From assembly GCA_009761415.1 (NCBI GenBank), contig QUOL01000008.1, positions 992,001 to 1,056,000 of the forward strand: DNA of 64,000 nucleotides, in the 5' to 3' direction. A model generated the notes under the pieces. That model searched no databases and was not told the origin of the DNA. It saw nothing but the letters and a program-made list of their open reading frames with translations. The position numbers were made by a program, and so were the translations under genes. Origin of the DNA: Sarcomyxa edulis. Lineage: Eukaryota; Basidiomycota; Agaricomycetes; Agaricales; Mycenaceae. Of this stretch, positions 10,507-21,974 are shown in pieces (positions within the stretch are counted from its first letter, which is position 1; each line of letters starts with the position of its first letter).

Positions 10507-11120
10507 ATGGCTGTAAGTCCCTTCATTCCCTTCGAACGTACCCATCGGACTTACAGCTAATGCTGATACAGCGTCAATCTCGTTCTCGCGCCTCAGCTCC
10601 CCGCGCTGCACCCGTTCAATCTCGCGGGGCACACACAGCAGCTGCCCCAGCTCACTACGGCTCTGCTCCAGCTCGTGCTCCAGCACCTCCCACAGCAGCA
10701 ACTGCGCAGCCTCAACAACCCGGAATGCTCGCTCAGATGGCCGCTACAGCTGGATCAGTCGCCGTCGGCTCTACCATCGGTCACGGTCTCTCCAGCATGC
10801 TTTTCGGTGGAGGCGGAAGCGCCGCTGCTCCCGAAGCATCCGCACCCCCTGCCCAACAACAGCAGAACCAACAACAGGGTGGTATCAGCTGTGAGGTCCA
10901 AGCTAAAGGTACGTTATGCTCCTAGTTGCGTGCTGAACCCGATCGCGGATTGACGTTGGCGTAGATTTCACATTGTGTCTCGAGAAGGCTGATCTGCCTT
11001 CATGTTCGTACTATCTCGAACAACTGAAAGCTGTACGTGTCGTCTCGCATGTGTTCCTATAGTCTTCTCCTCACGGTTTTCTTTGATTTCTAGTGCCAAG
11101 CTGCTGCTGCCCCATACTGA
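10507..11120 (+). CDS. MIX17: CHCHD2/CHCHD10 homologue (MIX17), twin CX9C protein
   Basis: Four exons fit exactly: 10507-10512 (only ATG GCT), 10572-10908, 10965-11032 and 11094-11120, giving 145 residues. The N terminus is basic and Ala/Pro/Gln-rich. A Gly/Ala hydrophobic stretch follows (AGSVAVGSTIGHGLSSMLFG). A CHCH domain ends the protein: CEVQAKDFTLC and CSYYLEQLKAC are two CX9C motifs, the substrate signature of the Mia40 oxidative import pathway into the intermembrane space. Family roles include respiratory chain and MICOS-linked organisation. The six-base first coding exon is easy to miss in automated models. Very high confidence. Confidence 0.95.
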
Positions 11121-11685
11121 TCGCAATCCCGGACGGGTTGGCCCGCGTATGTCCCTCTCTGCTCATCACTTATAGGTACACCGACGACGAGGCTCCTTCT
11201 AGGGTTTTATCTACCTGTTGTGCAGTAGTTGTCTATTCTAATAACAAAGCTATCATTGTTGAGAGTCTTTCGCTGAAAGCAATACCAATATCCCTGCATT
11301 TTTGTTGATGCCATTTGTGACTTGTGATGCATCAGTGTCTTTGCTGTATGTCTGCCAGGGCCTTGTCTGTCAATTGACCAAGCTGTATTGTCTCAATTGG
11401 GGGGTTTTTCTTGATATTCACTTCTTATGCCTCATGATACAGCTTGTTGAACTTCGGACTTCAATAGCTTCATTTACTAGGTCTAATAAGTGGAACCTGG
11501 ATTCTCATTTCTGGCGCACATCATGACTAGTCCCTGAGTCACTTATTTTAGATTCAAATAAATATAATTGATATATGCTGCTACCAAAGCATGACCTCTA
11601 CACAAACAATACTACCTACATTCTAATTATATGATATAAACCTCACAAAGTATCTAGACTATCTCTACAAAAATTGAGACACTAT
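11121..11685. other. AT-rich intergenic between convergent MIX17 and TPR-CHAT genes
   Basis: The 565 bases are clearly more AT-rich than the left flank and hold the 3' regions of two convergent genes. Only short frames occur and none resembles a known protein. Composition shifts here towards the AT-rich block of the TPR-CHAT gene. Confidence 0.5.
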
Positions 11686-14600
11686 TCAAGCTCCTACATG
11701 TATGTAAGGCACCCAATATGAAAACATGGAACCATTGCATTTCTTTTTCAATTGCTGGGTTGCTTCATGCAAGGCTCTTGCAGCTTCACTGCTATCAAGT
11801 CCACCTTTCTTGAGGTGAGAATATACCACATCTGCTATGATCCATGCTTCATCATCCCTAATTGACCACATTGTAGCAATGATACTTTTATATCCTGCCA
11901 TCAACATTCCAGCAGCAATGTGAATAGCTTCATCTGGGTTATTGGTGTCTCCCGTAGCTGTCTGGCATGCAGAAAGGAAAGCAAACTCTGCATGAGGTAG
12001 ATTCTGTCTGATGAGGTCTGAAATCTTGAGCCGGTCATCTTCAAGTTGTAAACCAGTCTCTTCTGGATTCTTGAAATCTTGTGTGCCATGACAAGCCAGA
12101 TGAACCCATGAACAATCCTTCATAGCTTCCAGGACTTGAGACACAGTAGCTTGTGGGCCTACAAGTGAAACACCAGGAACATCTCCCATGTGATTTTTCA
12201 CAATCTCCAATTCTTTTTCGGTACCTGGAAGAGGTAACTGACCTGGAGTATTTGGCTGAATCACAGTGAGAAGTTTGCAGGACTTTTGTTGTGTCCTTTG
12301 GGTGGCCTTGACCAAAGAAGTTAGAGTAGGGGTATAGGATGATACCACAAAATCTGCCAGGGTTATATCAGGCCTTGCTGGATCATTGTAATATAGACCA
12401 GCTGCATGAACAGGTAAAAATGACATTGGTCCAGTTGGACACCAACAAATTCTAGGAGGAGTGCTTGATGGCTGTCACACAATGCATTGTTAGTATTGAG
12501 AACCTCCAACTCAAATATAATGCTTACCTGTATTAAGAGAGCATCAAGAACTGGATTGACAACATGCTTCCAAAGCTCTGCAAGAATCAACCTGAAAACA
12601 TCATCTTCACTTTGTCTGCCTATATGAATAGGTCGGATATGGCGTATACTATCACGTTGCCTAAGCCCTCCCTGTATCAATCTATTATGCAGTTTCTCCT
12701 GCAAATCTGAAGCTTGTTCAAATGAGAAGCTTTTCAGTGGTATCAAGAGAACTGGTTCTTCAGGTGACTTGAGCACCAATGCATCACATCTGAGATTACT
12801 GATGTTAAGAACAACTACAAGACTTTTGGAGCATGCCTGTTTCAATGTATCATATTGTGCTGGTTTGAGAAAGTCTTCAAATCCAGACAATTCTCTTACT
12901 TCAGCTACAAGGCTGTCCCATTCCTGTGCCAAAGCATGTTGTCTTTGAGTTGATTTCTCAAGAGATATATTTTCATCAGGATGTTCTAGTTGCCAGGATA
13001 CATTTGTCAACTTTGTAGCCATGACAGAATTTGCAATATATAGAGCATCAAGTGAAGTATGGAGATACATACTTTGATTCCAAACCACAGATCTACCTTG
13101 CTCAAGCCATTCCAGTGCTTTTGTAAGATTGTTCGCATCAATAGCTGCTGCTGCTGCATCACAACCAACAGTTTTTGCTATCAAAAGCTGTTTATATCTT
13201 ACAGGAACATTACTTCCTATGATAGATAATCTAGGAAGAATTTTGAGTGCAGATGTATATGCATCAAATGTTGAAAGCCCAGAAAGATTGTCACATTTTT
13301 CTGCCCATTTTGCCCATAACAAAGCAGCTTTTAGTTGAGAGCTCAAAGAACCTATGGTCTGGGAAGTAGACTGTATCCATGCTGTTATTGCCTTTCTGAG
13401 TATCAATATATCCTTGGAATATTGGTAAAACTCAAGAAAACAATCACCCAATAAAACAAACGATTCTGCAAGATTAAAATGATAAGGTGGGGTAATAGCT
13501 ATGGCATTTTGATGATTTTGTATTGCACTCTTGATATCATGTATGTCTCCCAAGTGTTTGAAACGGTGCATAAATGAAGTTCCAAGGTTGTTTAGACGTA
13601 ATGATCTGTTTGGGTGTTCCTTTGAAGTAGTAGCTATAACAATCTGATAACTTTGTATAGCAGTGTTGACATCTTTTATATCTCCTAAGGTTTCAAAACG
13701 GCGTACAAATGCATTTCCAAGGCTGTCGAGATATGCTGGTCTATTTGTATGTTTATCTGAAGTGATAGCTAGGGCACTCTGATGATTTTGTATTGCATCA
13801 TGAATATCTTTCATATCTCCCAAGTTTTCAAAACGGCGTATAAATGCATTTCCAAGGCTGTTGAGATATACTGGTCTGTTTGGATGTTCTTTTGGGGTAG
13901 TAGCTATAGCAATCTGATGATTTTGGATAGCATTATTGATATCTTTTATATCTCCCAAGTGGTCAAAACGGCGCATGAACACATTTCCAAGGCTATTGAG
14001 ATATACTGGTCTCTTTGGATGTTTATTTGCAGTAGTAGCTATAGCATTCTGATGATTTTGTATAGCATTATTGACATCTTTTATATCTCCCAAGGTCTCA
14101 AAACGGTGCATAAATGCAATTCCAAGGCTGTTGAGATATGCTGGTCTGTTTGGATATTCATTTGGAATAAGAGCTATGACACACTGATGATTTTGTATAG
14201 CAGCATTGATATCATTTATATTTCCCAAGGTTCCAAAACGGCGCATAAATGCATTTCCAAGGCTATTGAGATATACTGGTCTTTTTGCATTTTTATTGGA
14301 GGTAGTAGCTAGAGCCATCTGATGATTTTGTATAGCATTATTGAGATCATTTATATCTCCCAAGATTTCAAAACGGTGCATAAATGCAATTCCAAGACTG
14401 TTGAGATATACTGGTCTGTTTGGATATTTATTTGGGGTAGCAGCTATGGCACTCTGATGGTTTTGTATAGCAGCATTGATATCATTTATATCTCCCAATG
14501 TTCCAAAACGGCGCATAAATGCATTCCCAAGGCTGTTGAGATATGCTGGTTTGTTTGAATGTTCATTTGAAATAGTAGCTATAGCATTCTGATGATTTTG

Positions 14601-16192
14601 TATTGCATTATTGATATCTTGTATATCTCCCAAGTGGTCAAAACGGCGTATAAACGCATTCCCAAGGCTGTTGAGATATACTAGTCTCTTTGGATAGTCA
14701 TTTGGAGTAGTAGCTATAACACTCTGATAATGTTGTATAGCAGCATTGATATCTCTCAAATTTCCCAAGATTCCGAAACGGAGTGTCAATGCATTTCCAA
14801 GACTGTTGAGATATACTAGTCTTCTTGGATGTTCATTTGAGGTAGTAGCTATGGCACTCTGCTGATTTTGTATAGCATTATCGAGATCATCTATATTTCC
14901 CAAAGTTCTAAAACGGTGCATCAATGCAATTCCAAGGCTGTTGAGATATACTGGTCTGTTTGGATATGCAACTGGGGTACTAGCTATGGCACTCTCATGA
15001 TTTTGTATGGCAATGTTAATATCATTTATATTTCCTGAGTGTTCAAAACTGAGTCTGAAAGAAATTCCTATTGCATTCAAGTAGTTTGGTCTACTTAAGT
15101 GTTTTTGTGAGATGTGTGAAAGTGCTTTCTTATAAGAGTCTATTGAGTTCAGAATATGTTTGATTTCACCTGATTCTGAGTATTTGCTTGTCCAAGCATT
15201 TCCTAAATGATAGAAGCATTCACTAGCAAAGGGAGAAGTATCTATATCTTGAATCAATTCTAGTCCTCTTTCTAGGTTTAATATTGCCAAATCAAGATAA
15301 GTAATGTCTTCAAATTGAATATAATATGCCAGTAATGAACTCCCTAAGTTCAGATAGTAAGATGTTCTTGGACTATTTTGACAGCTAGATTGCATCAATT
15401 CAAGAACAGATTCATGAAATTGAATGGATTTCTGAATATCCATTTTGTCTCCTAACTGTTCAAAACGACATTTTAATGCTCTTCCCAGATTGGATAAGAA
15501 CTTGAGTCTGCCAACAGAATCACATGCAGTGGATGCAACAACTATTTCCTGAATTTTGACAGCCTGTTGCAAATCTGCAATATTTCCAGACACATAAAAG
15601 TGCTTTAGAAACATATTTCCTAAGATTGATTCTCCAAATCTCTTGTCCAAACTGCTGTTGGGAAGCAATTCTATGATTGCCTTGACACTTTCCAAAATTG
15701 TGATATTGACATGTATGATTTCATCAATCTCATTGAACTAATAAACCAATGTTAGGATCTAGCTTGAAAATTCAAGTGTAAGAATTGAAGTTACCAATTC
15801 ATACAGGTCACCTTTACAAAGAATATCTTGAAGATTTTCCTTGTGTTTGAGTATATTAGATATCTGAAGTACAAATCAGTCCAAAAGGTTCTGACTTTCA
15901 TTTCAGTCATTTGTAAAAATGTACCTTTTCAATTATCCATTCATTTTTATGAATCTCTTCCTGTTCTTTATCAAGCTCTGACATGATTTTCTTTTTCTAT
16001 AATCACAGTTAGAAAGTCCATGTACATGTACTAGTGGTATTGAAAGTCTATCACCTTGTTTTTAGTCTCAGCATTGGTATTTAGACTGGCATTGTTCAAG
16101 TCTTCTGCAGACAACTTTGTATTTCTAGTGAAGTTGACACTGCAAATATCACCAGAATCTGGTCTGGTATCCTTCAGATCATTGGACTCCAT
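11686..16192 (-). CDS. TPR-repeat protein with C-terminal CHAT protease domain
   Basis: Five exons fit in phase: 16192-16055, 15996-15925, 15863-15795, 15737-12528 and 12471-11686, giving 1,424 residues. The N terminus is charged and helical. About twelve consecutive 45-residue TPR-like units follow (13465-15085) with consensus LNSLGNAF.RRF..LGDI.D, and then degenerate helices. The last third is a CHAT domain, a caspase/separase-fold peptidase: RICWCPTGPMSFLPVHAAG, WVHLACHGT (predicted catalytic His about 1291) and FAFLSACQTATGD (predicted catalytic Cys about 1332), then AAGMLMAGYKSIIATMWSI and SYWVPYIHVG. Both dyad residues are present, so an active protease is plausible. In bacteria, TPR-CHAT proteins act in RNA-guided or gasdermin-linked defence; fungal members are abundant but poorly characterised. 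AT-rich relative to neighbours. Confidence 0.93.
13465..15085 (-). repeat. Tandem array of twelve 135-base TPR-like coding units
   Basis: Within the TPR-CHAT gene twelve units of exactly 45 codons follow each other without spacers. Each has the frame LNSLG.AF..RF..LGDI.D..AIQNHQ.AIATTP...P.RP.Y. Units 5 and 7 (GNAFMRRFGTLG) and units 6 and 8 (GIAFMHRFE.LGDI) alternate, so part of the array grew as a two-unit block. Differences between units cluster at a few positions. Confidence 0.9.
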
Positions 16193-17329
16193 TTGTTGAG
16201 AAATAGATGGTTGAGAGAGTGGAGAGTGGAGAGTGGAGAGCGGTTTGGCTCAAAGTAGGGGCACCAGTGTAGTTTGACTGAGAGATGTGAAACCACCAAG
16301 ACTCTGGTATTTAAAGTGTATAGCTTCAAAGTAGTGCCAAAGATTGATGTAAGCTACAACAACTTACATATAGTAGGATAGTAACCATCAATTGATACTA
16401 GATGACATGTAGCATCTGTTTTTGATGTTTAGATACCTGATGGTGCCACAGTCTTGGGTATTCCACAATAGCAAATGTATAGTATTGGTCTTGCTCCAGC
16501 AGACACATCACTCATTAGTAGTAGTCAGAGTGAAGATTTACAGAAGGATTACACCCAAAAAACCTAATGAAGAATGACACAACATAGGTTCGAGGTGCCA
16601 GTGTCCAGACTCAAAGTACTTAAAGCTGTACGGACATTAGTTTGATGTTCCTCCCGAGATATGTAAGAATTTCGCTCAACTTCATCCACTGCACACAACA
16701 AGTTCAGAACAACAAATGACATGAGATGTAAGAGGACTTGAACGAGATATCCCCGATAATGTAGTGCTGTAGGTACAAAAGTCAGTCACAAATACTTGTG
16801 TCAGGCATGGACGTTCGGAGGAAGCTCGGTCACGGTCGCCCCCCGCGCCCAACTTCAACAGGCGTGAAAAACTAATCCACGTTTCCGCTTCAACCGAGCG
16901 TCCTCCACACTTAGTGACATCTACCCTACCACGATACTTCATCTCAGCTTCATCTCTTGTTATTTCCACCTTCCAACTCGTCAAAATCTATCGAGACAAG
17001 CATAAGCCTTGCATTTGAAGCGACTTGAGGCATGTTTCACCGTTTTATTTACTCGAACTGAGATGCTAAACAGCTGGTTCGCTTCTAGTCTACTTCTAGC
17101 TCCATACCAGAAGTACTAATACTCGCGAGCGTCGAGTAGTATCTTCAAAGTTGAACCTTCACGAGCTCCAACTCGAAGGTTCCCCTCATCTACCAAACTG
17201 GCCGTCTGGAAAAGCATCCTTCAACGCGTTCTATCTACCTCTCGTTCCACTGTTTCTATTATCCATCCCTCTAGTGCCAGCACTTACTCTCGATCTCATG
17301 ACGTTCGCGATGTCACCGCTAAAATCCCC
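16193..17329. promoter_or_regulatory. Intergenic between divergent TPR-CHAT and F-box genes
   Basis: About 1.1 kb. A TATTTAAA element at 16308-16315 lies about 115 bases upstream of the TPR-CHAT ATG and is a candidate TATA box for it. A short GAGAGTG direct repeat occupies 16213-16240. Part of the right end may be an unrecognised 5' exon of the F-box gene. An ATG at 17063 is in the F-box frame but is followed by an in-frame stop at 17117. Confidence 0.45.
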
Positions 17330-18790
17330 GTGTCGTCTTTGCCAAACCTTCCCATAGAGATATGGCGTCGAATTTTCGCATTCGTTATCCGTCTGTCCAG
17401 CGCAGCCAACACCATCGATCTCGAAGACCCATTCGACTTCTCCTCAGATGATTCCGAGCCACCCCTTCGTGATGGACACCACGCCAAGGACGGGGCTGCT
17501 CTACTCTTGGTTTGCAGTGGATGGTATGCCGTAGCCTCGGAGATACTAGTGGAATACCTCATCATTTCTTCCGAACCGCAACTCCTACTCATCATCAAAA
17601 AGCTCGAGAAGAGCAAGAAGAAATCCAATGGCGCAGGAGGAGGATTGGGCGAATGGATTCGCCGTATCGATTTCCAACTCCTCGCTCCGGAAAAATCAAA
17701 TGAGAAACATCAAGAAAAAGAGATGAAGCTGATCATCCGCCTGTTGAAGTGTACCCCGAACCTCACTATTTTTGTGAGTCGCTGCGGTGCTGACAATCCT
17801 AGCGAACAACCCCGGAAAGCGGCCACAGATATTATACGCGCCTTGGCAGAGTATTGCGGTTCCTCTCTGCGCCGTATCGACTGGGGCTCTTCTCTGGAAG
17901 CACCATCATGGGCTGACCTCGTGCAAGTCCTATTCCCTGCCACTCCAAACTTACGAACGCTCCGTCTGTCATGTATATACTCCTACACACTACCCTCATC
18001 CAGTCATATACCCTCTCACGCAACACTCCCCTCCCTCAAAACCCTCTCACTTGGCCTTCTCCCGCCCCAGCCCCACCCCCAACAACAAAACCCAAACACC
18101 CCCCGCATCCAGATGCCCTCTTCCTGGGCTCCCCTCCTACACAACCTATCCCTATCCCCCACCCAACTCCCCTCCCTACGCCGACTCGACATCGATGTCA
18201 TCCCCCCCGGTTCCATTTCCCAAACCTTCTTCTCCGCTCACGGCTCCAAAATCCTCTTCCTCCGCACCGCATCTTGGGCAACATTCACCCCCCTCCCCAC
18301 CACCCTCCAATCCCTCCCAAACCTCCACACCCTTGTACTCTCACACGCCAACGAGGAATTCACCGTCCCAGAATCCCATCCCACCCTCCAACGGATCTGT
18401 ATCGTTCCTTTCGACGATACATATACTTACACGTCTCCCCAGCTGATGGTGAACGTCCCTCCTAGGGTGTTCACATTGGCGGTCCTCGCACCACTCGAAG
18501 AGATCCTGATGGCGCTACTGGATATGGGAATGAGGTGCCCGTTACTGACGACTGTGCGGATTAGGGATGTTGGGACGTTTGCCGATTTGGCGGATCACGG
18601 GCTGTGGTTGTATATGTGGTGGAGACGGTGGAATTTCCGGGGTGTGAGGTTCGAAGATAGGATTGGGAGGTCGTTTGAGAATCCGGTTATTGGTGCGTCC
18701 TCGTCAAGGAACTCGTTCGATGTATTTTCTGTTGATTCCTTATCGGCTTATCTAGAGGAGGACAAACTGTTGGCCTCGATCAAGGGATAA
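17330..18790 (+). CDS. F-box protein with LRR-like C-terminal region
   Basis: A long single-exon frame of about 486 codons. The N terminus SSLPNLPIEIWRRIFAFV continues to AALLLVCSGWYAVASEILVEYLII, an F-box pattern that would dock Skp1 of an SCF ubiquitin ligase. The rest has leucine-rich stretches (LVQVLFPATPNLRTLRLS, LPSLRRLDIDVI, LQSLPNLHTLVLSHANEE) as in agaricomycete F-box/LRR families. The substrate is unknown. The start is not settled. The codon at 17330 is GTG, and the frame is open upstream to 17120 without an ATG, so a short 5' exon joined by an intron is likely. Divergent from the TPR-CHAT gene. Confidence 0.75.
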   Translation: MSSLPNLPIEIWRRIFAFVIRLSSAANTIDLEDPFDFSSDDSEPPLRDGHHAKDGAALLLVCSGWYAVASEILVEYLIISSEPQLLLIIKKLEKSKKKSNGAGGGLGEWIRRIDFQLLAPEKSNEKHQEKEMKLIIRLLKCTPNLTIFVSRCGADNPSEQPRKAATDIIRALAEYCGSSLRRIDWGSSLEAPSWADLVQVLFPATPNLRTLRLSCIYSYTLPSSSHIPSHATLPSLKTLSLGLLPPQPHPQQQNPNTPRIQMPSSWAPLLHNLSLSPTQLPSLRRLDIDVIPPGSISQTFFSAHGSKILFLRTASWATFTPLPTTLQSLPNLHTLVLSHANEEFTVPESHPTLQRICIVPFDDTYTYTSPQLMVNVPPRVFTLAVLAPLEEILMALLDMGMRCPLLTTVRIRDVGTFADLADHGLWLYMWWRRWNFRGVRFEDRIGRSFENPVIGASSSRNSFDVFSVDSLSAYLEEDKLLASIKG

Positions 18791-19200
18791 TGGCTTTCGC
18801 CTTGGGCTGCTTTGGAACCCACAATTGACCCACAAACAAAAAGCCTCATAGACGTACAGTCTCAAAACCATCACGTATCAATATTTACGTGTCTTCGCTT
18901 TTCATGCTTCCGTGCTTACTCTAGATCTCCCACATATACCCATCTCTCAGTTGCTGTTTCATATATCCCTCGAATCTATGCTGTCGTTTCCACATTTTTG
19001 TAGATTTCATCGGAATCATCCGCACTTTCACTGCATCCATTGAGATACACGGTCCTTTCCTAAAGATAAAAAGCAAGTCTCAAGTACTTGTATGTATATA
19101 TGTACTCGAAGAGGTATAAACAATAGATAGTCCCGTTCATTAATACACGACCGAATAACTTATAGGATAAGATTATAGAAACCTCCATCTCTCCACCCAA
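18791..19200. other. Intergenic between convergent F-box and O-fucosyltransferase-like genes
   Basis: About 410 bases holding two convergent 3' regions. AT-rich with short A/T runs; no gene seen. Confidence 0.5.
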
Positions 19201-21287
19201 CTACTTATCCCCATCCCTCTCCTCATCCCAATCATCCGCCCCCAACTTCCCCCACTTTACCATCCTGGTAACACCCCCATTCCCCCTCACCCCCATCCGC
19301 TCTACCCCTCCCTCTCTTCCACTACCCAAGGCACTCCTAACGTTCCAATCCCCCACTCGCCTCTCACTGAGAACACTAACCGTACTCCACTCCGTCCCCA
19401 CAAAGCCGACCCCAAGACTCTGTACCACCACATCCACTATAACAGGGTACCATTCTCCGTGTTTGTCGTGTGTACGTTCTGCTGCGTGGTCGATGTAGGT
19501 GTAGCCTGAGGCTGTTATTTGGGAGTAGAAGGATGGGTTTGTTTCGTCTGTGGAAGCGGAAGTGGATTAGTCGTGTGAACGGGGAAAGAGGGAAACGAGG
19601 AGGTGGGGAGAAGGAAACAAGGGGATATGGAAGAGTACGAACCAGAAGTAACGATAACATGCCTATCAAGCACCCTGATCCCCTCCCTCTCCCACAATTC
19701 CGCCTGTACCTGCTTCACCCTCTTCGCATACGCTGAGAATGGCGCGAAACAATCCTCAGGTTTCTCCGCTTGTGAACACGACGCGCCGAAATCACCATGG
19801 CGGACGTGAACTGTGATGAACTACCCAAACCCAATCGAGTTAGACCGCGTAGCGTATTACAATCAACGAAAAAATAAAAAATAAGATACTTACCGGCGGA
19901 AGCTCTTCATCTTCGTCAACCCCCAAAGCCCTAGCAGCATACTCCCTCCCCAACGCCACAACCCTCTTCGTAAACTTCAAATGTGTGCCGACCTCCCTCC
20001 ACGCAGGCGACCACGGCCGACTCCACTCATAATCCTCCTTCCCCGCTCCCATAAAGTACAAGAAATCAAAACACGCGAGGTGTTCGTCTGGAGGGAGCGT
20101 CGATCCCAACGGACTCGCGAATGTCGCGTGCTCAAATAGAGGCTTCTGAGAATCTTTGCCCGATTTGTACGATGTATGCGCGGGTGTGTCTTGGAATGTC
20201 GGGGGGTTCGCAACGCGTATGGGAGACCGATTCGTAGGGAACTTAGGATAAATCAACCCAGCCACAGGCCAAAACAATATGTGCCAGTCCCAAGCCCCGT
20301 CAGACTGTGGAAGCCGACGTGTGGAATGGGGAATAGGAGAGTAAGATACATCGAGGTTGAGATGTTTTGTGAGGTATTCGGATGAGCGGGGTTCGTTATC
20401 GGCGGTGTTACCTGTTGCCCATGCGCTCCAACAGCCTAGGGGCTGTGGCGGGGCGGGAGAAGGGGAAGGGGGGAGTTGGATTTCGGACCATTCCAAAATT
20501 GGTTTGCGGAGGGTTTTGCGGAGGGAGGGCAGGTCGAATATGGAGCTGAAGGGGAGGATGCCGGCGGATTGAGCTGGTTGGGAAAGGTTAGTGTGGTACA
20601 TCGATAGAGGGGATGTTGCGCGGCTAACCGATGTGATGAAATGGCGCGAAAGGCGGTAATATGGGGACGCGGTCTGTTATAAGACCTAAATAGATCATAT
20701 TGACCTGTTGATGATATGGTGTAAGTGCTGATAAGAGTGAGAAGGGTGTGACCCACATAAGTCATGAACTCATTCGCTGAGCGGAAAGGTGATTAGATAC
20801 TTGGGAGGCCGATGCGATAAAGATGATACGCACTGAATCCTGCATCGGTCCAGGTCGTCACATAAGATACATCGTTCCTGAGATTATCTGCAGATCGTGG
20901 CACATCAATACTCTCCCGCCAGTTAAAGGAGTCAGACGCACCTCGAAAATGTTCCTTGGGTTCACCCACAAGGAACCGACTAGAATCCCAAAGATCGAAA
21001 TCAGGCTTCGAGTCCCAAGTCACTTGAGGGTGCCTAGAGTGATTCAAATATATACTAGCTGCATCCCATACTTGCGGTAAGGGGCGATGATTAAGCTTGA
21101 TGTACAAACTACGATAGAGCAAGAATGTCCCGAGGATAGAGAGAAGAGCAAGCGCTACGCGTCTGTGGACACGCCAAGGTGGGGTAGTACGGGGTCTCAT
21201 TTCTGTGGTGATGGCATGGGATGGAAGCTGAAAGCCAAGCTGTGGGCTTGCGCTGGGTCGTCGACGTAGGGCAGCCGCCATTGCCAT
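19201..21287 (-). CDS. GDP-fucose protein O-fucosyltransferase-like type II membrane protein
   Basis: Six exons fit exactly: 21287-20834, 20776-20705, 20685-20629, 20573-19894, 19820-19643 and 19547-19201, giving 595 residues from the ATG at 21287. The N terminus is basic, followed by one hydrophobic anchor (VALALLSILGTFLLYRSLYI) as in Golgi/ER type II enzymes. Family signatures are VSYVTTWTDAGFTNEFMTYV near the start of the catalytic part, ITDRVPILPPFAPFHH, FITVHVRHGDFG (the GDP-sugar binding HVRxGDF type motif) and VGTEWSTVSVLSERR near the end. These place it with fungal O-fucosyltransferase-fold proteins. The acceptor is unknown. A nearby ATG at 21281 could also serve as start. Confidence 0.88.
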
Positions 21288-21974
21288 TGGCAATGCAAAT
21301 TGCGGACTTGGGGCGGGTAAGGATGCGGGTACGGATGTTCAACACAGGCTCGATCGTGATCGGTCATCCAGGAGGCAAAGCTCGGCTTGCGGAGACACGA
21401 CTGGCGAGGCGGCGAGTCTGTGTATACAAGAATACCAGAGGCTCGAGAGGCTTGTCAGGCATTCGCAATAGCAACGATTTCTCCAGGAACGAGTGTAAAA
21501 CATAGAAAGCTCGAAACATTGACACGACATACCAGCCAACCTTGCGCAGCCACTGCTGCTTCAACGAGCTGGGGCCAGGATCTCTAAGGAGCTGTATGTA
21601 ACGAGGGCTGTTGCATTGAACTCGGATGCTCAGGGTGACATGTACTGGAAAATCTGCGTTCAACATGATGCATGACCACCACTACCTACTATACGATGCA
21701 AGTAAGAAAAGACTCGTAAAAATGTCCACACAAGCATTGATGTCTGGTACTTACCTAGGATACATGTCAATCCGAGATTCTAGCCATGTCCTTTACGATG
21801 ATAGAAAGGTTCCTGCAAAGGCCCACCAAGGAGACGTACTTCGAGTCGGTGACTGAACTTTCAACTTGGAGACTTGTCGTTTTAGCGGAGGCTTCTCGAT
21901 CCGAGTCGATCGTACCGGCTTCCTCACAAAGTTTTATTTTGGCCTCTTGCAGTCCATCCATACTCAAACGGACT
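21288..21974. promoter_or_regulatory. Divergent intergenic, O-fucosyltransferase-like / MAK5
   Basis: About 690 bases between two divergent starts. Short frames on both strands show no family resemblance. It should carry both promoters; no clear TATA box seen. Confidence 0.45.

Noticed and set aside
13782..14558. Two + strand frames (176 and 78 codons) with repeating YISQ..KTAHKCISKA motifs
   Set aside because: They are antisense shadows of the TPR-like repeats of the TPR-CHAT gene.
17787..18465. Proline-rich + strand frames of 164 and 219 codons
   Set aside because: They overlap the F-box/LRR frame out of phase and have no domain pattern; the C-rich codons of the real gene explain them.
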